Below, in pieces: positions 6,440-10,575 of a stretch of 10,575 nucleotides of DNA. Within the stretch, counting starts at the first letter, position 1. Every line of letters starts with the position of its first letter. The notes under the pieces are model-generated. The model had not been told where the DNA came from and searched no databases. It saw nothing but the letters and a program-made list of their open reading frames with translations. Position numbers and translations under genes: made by a program. Source of the stretch: Rhodospirillales bacterium (GTDB taxonomy: Bacteria; Pseudomonadota; Alphaproteobacteria; Rhodospirillales; Magnetospirillaceae); contig JASHSH010000192.1 in assembly GCA_030040955.1 (NCBI GenBank), positions 1-10,575 of the forward strand, in the 5' to 3' direction.

Positions 6440-7480
6440 TCAGAACGGGCCGCGGAAGCGGCGCTCGTGACTGTAGAAATCCTCGCCCGACAGGTCGAGC
6501 GCGGACAGGCCGAGCTTGGCCTCGACCGCGCGCACCATGGTGGCGGCGTTCGGGTAGAACCGGTTCTCCAGCTCGCGCCCGGTCGGGCAGGGCGTATTGA
6601 CCCAGCCGATGCGCCCGACCGGGGATTTGAGCCGGCCGAAGCAGTGCTCGCCGACCTGGGCCGCGATTTCGGCGCCGAAGCCGGCGAAGGTCCAGTCGTT
6701 GTCGGCGACCAGGCAATGGCCGGTGCGGGCGGCCGATTCGGCGATCGTGTAGGTGTCGAGGGGGGCGAGGCTGCGCGGATCCACCACCTCCACCTCGACC
6801 CCGTGCCGGGCGAGGATGCTGGCGGCGGCGAGCGCCTCGACATTGAGCCAGGAAGTGGCGACGAGCGTGAGGTCACGGCCCGGGCGCAGGATGCGCGCCT
6901 GGCCGAACGGAATCGCGTAGGGCTCCTCGGGCACGTCCTCCTCGCCCCAGTAAAGCCAGCGATGTTCGAGCATCAGAACCGGATTGTCGTCGCGGATGGC
7001 GGAGGCGAGCAGGCCCTTGACGTCGGAGGGCGTGGTCGGCGCGGCGACCTTCAGGCCGGGGACATGGGCGAAGAAGGAATGCAGCGACTTGCTGTGCTGG
7101 TAGCCCTGGCCCCAGCCCCGCCCGACCACGGCGCGGATCACCAGCGGAACCTTGACCCCGCCGGCGGTGCCGTAGGTGAAGCTGGACGCCATGTTGACCA
7201 GCTGGTTCATCGCCAGAAGGAGGAAGTCGACCCGGATATGGACATGGATCGGCCGCAGCCCGTTGATCGCCGCGCCGAGGCCGAAGCCGGTCATGGTGTC
7301 CTCGGCGAGCGGCGTATCGAAGCAACGGTCGGGCCCGAAGCGTTCGGCGAGGCCCAAGGTGGTGCCGAAGATGCCGATATGGTCGGGCACGCCGATGCCG
7401 TAGACGAAGACGCTTCCGTCCCGCTCCATCTCCTGGATCAGGGTCTCGCGGATCGCCTGGCCGTAGCTAATCCGGCGCAT
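6440..7480 (-). CDS. Thiamine-diphosphate-dependent dehydrogenase E1 beta subunit (transketolase-like, pyrimidine-binding)
   Basis: 346 residues, similar to the beta subunits of pyruvate, branched-chain 2-oxoacid and acetoin dehydrogenase E1. The N-terminal half has the pyrimidine-binding fold with FDTPLAEDTMTGFGLGAA (54-71), where Glu60 matches the glutamate that activates the thiamine aminopyrimidine. GRGWGQGYQHSKSLHSFFAHVPGLKV (120-145) includes the conserved QHSxxLHxFF loop. The C-terminal transketolase domain shows LVATSWLNVEAL (about 225-236) and VEVVDPRSLAPLD (about 250-262). It forms an alpha2-beta2 enzyme with the upstream gene; its start overlaps the alpha stop by 14 nt, and GGGGGTG lies just before the ATG at 7480. 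It has no lipoyl E2 or E3 partner in the window and sits inside a sugar operon, so the acyl or aldehyde acceptor may be a sugar rather than lipoyllysine. Confidence 0.92.
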   Translation of the reverse strand: MRRISYGQAIRETLIQEMERDGSVFVYGIGVPDHIGIFGTTLGLAERFGPDRCFDTPLAEDTMTGFGLGAAINGLRPIHVHIRVDFLLLAMNQLVNMASSFTYGTAGGVKVPLVIRAVVGRGWGQGYQHSKSLHSFFAHVPGLKVAAPTTPSDVKGLLASAIRDDNPVLMLEHRWLYWGEEDVPEEPYAIPFGQARILRPGRDLTLVATSWLNVEALAAASILARHGVEVEVVDPRSLAPLDTYTIAESAARTGHCLVADNDWTFAGFGAEIAAQVGEHCFGRLKSPVGRIGWVNTPCPTGRELENRFYPNAATMVRAVEAKLGLSALDLSGEDFYSHERRFRGPF

Positions 7481-8483
7481 GGAACACCCCCGCGAACAGC
7501 CGCTCGGGCGCGGCGAAGGGCGCGTCGCGCGCGGCCGCCTGCGCCGCCGCCACCCGGGCCTCGATCACCGAATCGATGGCCGCGACCTCGCGCTTGAGCC
7601 CGGCCGAGATCAGGCGCGCGCGCTGGATGTCGAGGCAGTCGCGCTCGCGCCAGCGCTCGTACTCGCTCCGGTCGCGATAGCCGGCCTGGAAGTCCTCGTT
7701 GGTGCCGACATGTTCGAGATAGCGGTAGCAGGCCGCGTGCAGGAATACCGGGCCGGGGCGGGCGTCGATCAGGTCGCGGGCCTCGTCGGCGAGCCGGGCC
7801 GCGGTCTCGGGGTCGTTGTCGTCGAAGCGGAGATAGGGCATGCGGAAGGTGCGCGCGACCTCGGAGAAGCCGGCGAAGCCGCGCCGCTTGTCCGGCCGCG
7901 TATGCACGGCGAGCCCGTTATCCTCGCAGCAGAACACCAGCGGCAGGCGCATCAGCGCGGCGAGATTGCAGGTCTCCCAGAAGTTCCCCTCCTCGCCCGC
8001 CCCGTCGCCGAACATGGCGACCACGATGCGGCCGTTGCCGAGGCGCTTGTTGGCGAAGGCGGCGCCGGCGGCCAGGGGCAGCCCCGCGGCGACGATGGCG
8101 GTGGAGCAGAGATGGCCGCGGCCCGGATCGGCCAGGTGCATCGAGCCGGCCTTGCCCTCGGCGGTGCCGCCCTGGCGGCCGTACAGCTCGGCGAAGAAGC
8201 GTTCGACATCGCCGGTGCGCGCGATATAGCCGGCATGGCTGCGGTAGCTGGTGACGATCTCGACCCGGTCGCCGAGCGCGACGCAGATGCCGGCCGGGAC
8301 CGCTTCCTGGCCCATCGACATGTGCATCGGCGTCTTCATCTCGTTCTCGCCGTAATGGCGGACGATGGTCTCCTCGGCGCGGCGGATGAGCGCGATGGTG
8401 CGGTAGAGCGCGAGGCTGCGGGCGCGGTCGTCGAGGCCGGCCTGGCCGCGGTCGAGGCTGCCGATCGTCGCGGCGCCGTTCAT
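7467..8483 (-). CDS. Thiamine-diphosphate-dependent dehydrogenase E1 alpha subunit
   Basis: 338 residues from ATG 8483, which has a strong AGGGAGGG ribosome site 6 nt upstream; the frame stays open far upstream but that extension covers the divergent promoter and the MFS gene and is rejected. The thiamine-diphosphate/magnesium motif is clear: MFGDGAGEEGNF (157-168) through CCEDNGLAV (185-193), i.e. GDG followed by about 27 residues and the metal-binding Asn189. Other E1 alpha landmarks are MHMSMGQEAVPAG (53-65), TSYRSHAGYIA (78-88, His83) and GKAGSMHLAD (110-119). It decarboxylates a 2-oxo acid, or cleaves a ketose, to a thiamine-bound carbanion, with the beta subunit. It is the first gene of the seven-gene operon. 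The C-terminal part (YRYLEHVGTNEDFQAGYR, about 267-284) resembles acetoin/pyruvate E1 alpha. Substrate is not predictable from sequence. Confidence 0.92.
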   Translation of the reverse strand: MNGAATIGSLDRGQAGLDDRARSLALYRTIALIRRAEETIVRHYGENEMKTPMHMSMGQEAVPAGICVALGDRVEIVTSYRSHAGYIARTGDVERFFAELYGRQGGTAEGKAGSMHLADPGRGHLCSTAIVAAGLPLAAGAAFANKRLGNGRIVVAMFGDGAGEEGNFWETCNLAALMRLPLVFCCEDNGLAVHTRPDKRRGFAGFSEVARTFRMPYLRFDDNDPETAARLADEARDLIDARPGPVFLHAACYRYLEHVGTNEDFQAGYRDRSEYERWRERDCLDIQRARLISAGLKREVAAIDSVIEARVAAAQAAARDAPFAAPERLFAGVFHAPD

Positions 8484-8489
8484 GGCCGA

Positions 8490-8497
8490 CCCTCCCT
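8490..8497 (-). promoter_or_regulatory. Strong ribosome binding site of the E1 alpha gene
   Basis: On the minus strand AGGGAGGG lies 6 nt before ATG 8483. It is the best Shine-Dalgarno sequence in the window and fixes the start of the operon's first gene. Confidence 0.7.
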
Positions 8498-8504
8498 GCT
8501 CGCT

Positions 8505-8522
8505 GGCTTCCGCCGGGAAGCC
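8505..8522 (-). promoter_or_regulatory. Perfect 7-bp hairpin in the E1 alpha leader
   Basis: GGCTTCC (8505-8511) and GGAAGCC (8516-8522) are exact inverted repeats with a 4-nt loop. The structure sits 7 nt upstream of the ribosome site of the operon's first gene. It may be an operator or a leader RNA stem that affects initiation; no regulator is encoded nearby in the window. Confidence 0.4.
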
Positions 8523-8604
8523 GATTCCCGCCCGCGCACCGACATCACCATCGCCTGCCGGCGCGGATCGCCGCCGCGCCCGCCACCAGACTGCCCGCCC
8601 ACTC

Positions 8605-8610
8605 CTAATA
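8605..8610 (-). promoter_or_regulatory. Candidate -10 element for the sugar operon
   Basis: The minus strand reads TATTAG in an otherwise GC-rich divergent spacer, about 120 nt upstream of E1 alpha. No convincing -35 hexamer is seen at 16-18 bp (best is TGGCTT), so this is a tentative call. Confidence 0.25.
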
Positions 8611-8646
8611 CTTTGTAAACGCGGCCAAGCCATTCGCGGAGCGCGC

Positions 8647-8674
8647 TTGTCGGGGAGCCAAAACCCAATATGTT
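8647..8674 (+). promoter_or_regulatory. Candidate sigma70-type promoter of the MFS gene
   Basis: TTGTCG (8647-8652) and TATGTT (8669-8674) are separated by 16 bp. Transcription would begin near 8681, which leaves a leader of roughly 28 nt for the ATG at 8709 and argues against the earlier in-frame ATG at 8670, as that lies within the -10 element. Confidence 0.4.
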
Positions 8675-8708
8675 GTGCGCCCGGCGCGCAGACGCCCCCG
8701 AGGAGGAA

Positions 8709-9899
8709 ATGGCCGAAACCCTTGCAATTCCGGCGAGCCGCGGCCGCGCGCTGCTGGCGATCGGCCTCGTCGCCGTGGCGTTCAACCTGCGCGATCTGTT
8801 CGCCAGCATGGGCACCTTGCTCGCCGAGGCGAGCCGGGGCGACGGGCTTTCCGCGCTGGGGGCGAGCCTGGTGACCATGCTGCCGGTCCTGTGCCTGGGC
8901 ATATTCGCCCCGCTCGCGCCTCCGCTCGCCCGCCGCCTGGGCACCGAGTGGACGGTGATGCTGGCGCTGGCGGCCATCGCGCTCGGCACGGGAATGCGCG
9001 GGCTCGCGCCCGCCTCCGCGCTGTTCGCCGGCTCGATCCTGGCCGGGCTCGGCATCGCCGTCGCCAATGTGCTGCTGCCCGGCATCATCAAGCGCGACTT
9101 CGCCGACCGGACGGCGGGTGCGATGGGACTCTATTCGATGCTGCTCTGCGTCAGCGGGACGCTCGGCGCGGGGGTGAGCGCGCCCTTGATGAACGCGCTC
9201 GGCGGCTCGTGGCGCGCCGCGCTCGGCTTCTGGGCCTGGCCGGCGCTGGCCGCCGCCGTGATCTGGCTGCCCCAGCTTGCCCGCCGGAACGGCGCGGATC
9301 GGGGCGGGCACGGGGCGGTGCGGGGGCTGTGGCGGAACGGGCTGGCCTGGCAGGTGACTCTGTTCATGGCCTTCCAGTCGGCCGGATTTTATGCCGGGCT
9401 GGGCTGGCTGCCCGAACTGCTGCGCGAGCGCGGGCTCGGCACGCAACAGGCCGGTTATGTCATGTCGGTCTCGATCTTCCTCCAGATCGTGGCCGCGCTG
9501 GCGGCCCCGCCCTTGGCCGCGCGCGGGCGCGACCAGCGCCTCGCCACTTTGGCCTCGATGCTGATCACCGCGGCCGGGATCGCCGGCTATTTCTACGGGC
9601 CGATGTCCGGCATCTGGCTGTGGGCGGCCCTCCTCGGCCTCGGCCAGGGCGCGGCCTTCGCGGTGGCGCTGACCCTGATCGTGCTGCGCGCGTCCGATGC
9701 CCAGGTGGCCGCCCAGCTCTCCAGCATGGTGCAGACGGTGGGCTATATCGTGGCCGCCTTCGGCTCGCTGATCGCCGGCATGGTCTATGACTGGACCGGG
9801 GGCTGGGGCGCGCTTGCCCTGCTGTTCTTCGCCCTCGTCGTGGTCGGCGCGATCAGCGGCTGGGGCGCGGGCCGTTCGGAGCTGATCCGCGCCGGCTGA
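8709..9899 (+). CDS. MFS transporter, CynX/NimT family
   Basis: 396 residues from ATG 8709, with about 12 hydrophobic segments in two halves joined by a charged loop (about 190-210), so an inner-membrane major facilitator. Family marks are FNLR in the first helix (25-28), a PPLARRLG loop after helix 2 (71-78), and NVLLPGIIKRDF (120-131), all typical of the CynX/NimT group (cyanate, 2-nitroimidazole and related anion/drug carriers). The substrate is unknown. AGGAGG (8701-8706) is only 2 nt before this ATG, unusually close. An in-frame ATG at 8670 would add 13 residues (409 in total) but overlaps a promoter-like sequence, so the later start is preferred. It is divergent from the sugar operon and nothing in its sequence links it to polysaccharide export, which is normally done by Wzx or ABC proteins. 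Confidence 0.88.
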   Translation: MAETLAIPASRGRALLAIGLVAVAFNLRDLFASMGTLLAEASRGDGLSALGASLVTMLPVLCLGIFAPLAPPLARRLGTEWTVMLALAAIALGTGMRGLAPASALFAGSILAGLGIAVANVLLPGIIKRDFADRTAGAMGLYSMLLCVSGTLGAGVSAPLMNALGGSWRAALGFWAWPALAAAVIWLPQLARRNGADRGGHGAVRGLWRNGLAWQVTLFMAFQSAGFYAGLGWLPELLRERGLGTQQAGYVMSVSIFLQIVAALAAPPLAARGRDQRLATLASMLITAAGIAGYFYGPMSGIWLWAALLGLGQGAAFAVALTLIVLRASDAQVAAQLSSMVQTVGYIVAAFGSLIAGMVYDWTGGWGALALLFFALVVVGAISGWGAGRSELIRAG

Positions 9900-9944
9900 A
9901 GGCCGGGCGAGCTGCCTTCGCGGCCGGCCCGCTTGCGAAAACCC

Positions 9945-9973
9945 TTGATCCGGCCGGAATCCGGGACTCTATT
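9945..9973 (+). promoter_or_regulatory. Candidate promoter of the exported-protein gene
   Basis: TTGATC (9945-9950) and TCTATT (9968-9973) are spaced by 17 bp, in the 178-bp gap after the MFS gene; TATTAG at 9970 with a 19-bp spacer is an alternative. The start would lie near 9981, giving a leader of about 95 nt. No factor-independent terminator with a T-tract is seen after the MFS stop. Confidence 0.4.
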
Positions 9974-10077
9974 AGGCGCTGCAACTGGCCCATGAAGCGT
10001 CCGGCCGGGGAGGGGCGGACGCGCGACGAGGTTCGGATGTCGGCTGACGACTGCGCGCGCATCTTGGTCGTGCTGCG

Positions 10078-10575
10078 ATGAATCGCATGTCGCCGCGTCC
10101 CCCCATCCGCCGGCTTCGGCTGCTCGTGCTCGGCCTCGCGCTCGCGCTGGGCCTGGCCGCGACCGCGCGAGCGGCCACGCCGCCGCCCGCCGACGTCGAG
10201 CCGCCGACCCTCGAGGTGCGCACCTCGGACCATGGCGACTACGACCGGCTGGTGTTCGACTGGCCCGCTTCCGTCGACTACACCGCCGAGCAGCAGGGCA
10301 CGCGCGTCACCGTGATCTTCGCGCAGCCGGCGCGCATCGACCTGCACGCGCTGCGCAACTCCCTGCCCTCCGACGTGACCGCGCTGTCCGCCGATACCGG
10401 CGGGCACAGCACCACGCTCGTGCTCGCCGTGCCGGCCGGCGCGCATCTGCGCCATTTCGTCTCCGGCACCAAGGTCGTGCTCGACGTGATGCGCACGCCG
10501 GAGGAGCCGGCGCAGCCGGCCAAGGCGCAGGCGCAGTCGGGCAAGGGTGCTTCGCCGGCCGCCGCCGAATCCAAG
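10078..10575 (+). CDS. Exported protein of unknown function (partial, N-terminal 166 residues)
   Basis: The frame is open from ATG 10078 to the right edge; an in-frame TGA at 10045-10047 bounds the start, and Met4 (10087) is an alternative. Residues 1-32 form a classic signal peptide: a basic N-region (RPPIRRLR), a Leu/Ala core, and an ARA cleavage site before ATPPPADVE. Next comes a small beta-rich domain (about 45-140) with TSDHGDYDRLVFDWP (49-63) and alternating hydrophobic strands such as RVTVIFAQPARIDL and TKVVLDVM, and then an Ala/Pro/Gln/Lys-rich linker (from about 142) that suggests further domains beyond the edge. I recall a similar 'HGDYxRLVFDW' N-terminus on large exported tetratricopeptide-repeat proteins of Rhodospirillales-type bacteria, and it also resembles AMIN-like domains. 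That is memory, not a search. It would be periplasmic. No clear ribosome site is visible. Confidence 0.75.
   Translation, partial: MNRMSPRPPIRRLRLLVLGLALALGLAATARAATPPPADVEPPTLEVRTSDHGDYDRLVFDWPASVDYTAEQQGTRVTVIFAQPARIDLHALRNSLPSDVTALSADTGGHSTTLVLAVPAGAHLRHFVSGTKVVLDVMRTPEEPAQPAKAQAQSGKGASPAAAESK

Noticed and set aside
4670..7597. A 975-codon plus-strand open frame opposite the operon
   Set aside because: It lies antisense to five genes with clear conserved motifs. Its translation is rich in Arg, Ala, Gly, His and Asp with no domain pattern, the usual mirror frame of GC-rich genes.
8670..8708. ATG 8670 as start of the MFS gene
   Set aside because: It overlaps the candidate -10 element and the added residues are polar and unlike the family N-terminus. 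It remains possible because the AGGAGG before 8709 is unusually close to that ATG.
8484..9446. N-terminal extension of the E1 alpha reading frame to 9446
   Set aside because: The extension is Arg/Gln/Gly-rich, antisense to the MFS gene, and crosses promoter-like sequence. The strong ribosome site before 8483 and family length fix the start there.
9892..9932. Hairpin-like GC repeats around the MFS stop as a terminator
   Set aside because: CCGGC/GCCGG gives only a 5-bp stem and there is no T-tract, so a terminator call is not supported.
1..10575. tRNA, rRNA, CRISPR arrays, transposase genes, riboswitches
   Set aside because: No cloverleaf-like segment, no regularly spaced direct repeats, no transposase motifs and no recognisable riboswitch core were seen on reading both strands. 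A covariance-model search was not possible.

Overview
The window is strongly GC-rich, with G/C-ending codons, tightly packed genes and few AT-rich spots outside promoters. This fits an alphaproteobacterium, perhaps a Rhodospirillales-type one, although no marker gene settles the taxonomy. Most of it (1-8483) is a nucleotide-sugar locus of the kind found in O-antigen, capsule or exopolysaccharide clusters. No glycosyltransferase, polymerase or exporter lies inside the window.

Layout: (a) 1-797, minus strand: the N-terminal 265 residues of an extended SDR sugar epimerase/dehydratase that runs off the left edge. (b) 977-1669, plus strand: an HddC-like sugar-1-phosphate nucleotidyltransferase. 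(c) 1670-1855: a gene-free convergent spacer filled by a nested multi-hairpin element. (d) 8483 down to 1856, minus strand: a compact seven-gene operon read in the order thiamine-diphosphate E1 alpha, E1 beta, SDR, RmlC-like cupin epimerase, SDR, Gmd/DmhA-like 4,6-dehydratase, HddA-like GHMP kinase. Neighbouring genes overlap or lie within about 55 nt. (e) 8484-8708: a divergent control region. (f) 8709-9899, plus strand: a CynX/NimT-type MFS transporter. (g) 9900-10077: a spacer with a good promoter candidate, followed by (h) 10078 to the right edge: the start of an exported protein of unknown function.

How the genes may work together (inference): an HddA-like kinase and an HddC-like guanylyltransferase are two steps of the route to GDP-D-glycero-alpha-D-manno-heptose. 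The Gmd-like dehydratase would turn the GDP-sugar into a 4-keto-6-deoxy intermediate. The cupin epimerase and the SDRs would then epimerise and reduce it, much as in the 6-deoxy-heptose pathways of Yersinia and Campylobacter. GmhA and GmhB are not in the window. The unusual part is an E1 alpha/beta pair, without E2 or E3, at the head of the same operon. A thiamine-dependent transfer of a two-carbon unit to a keto-sugar, giving a branched heptose, is an attractive but untested reading. A second oddity is that three SDRs share a W-x-K-R active-site segment in which the usual catalytic tyrosine position is not tyrosine.
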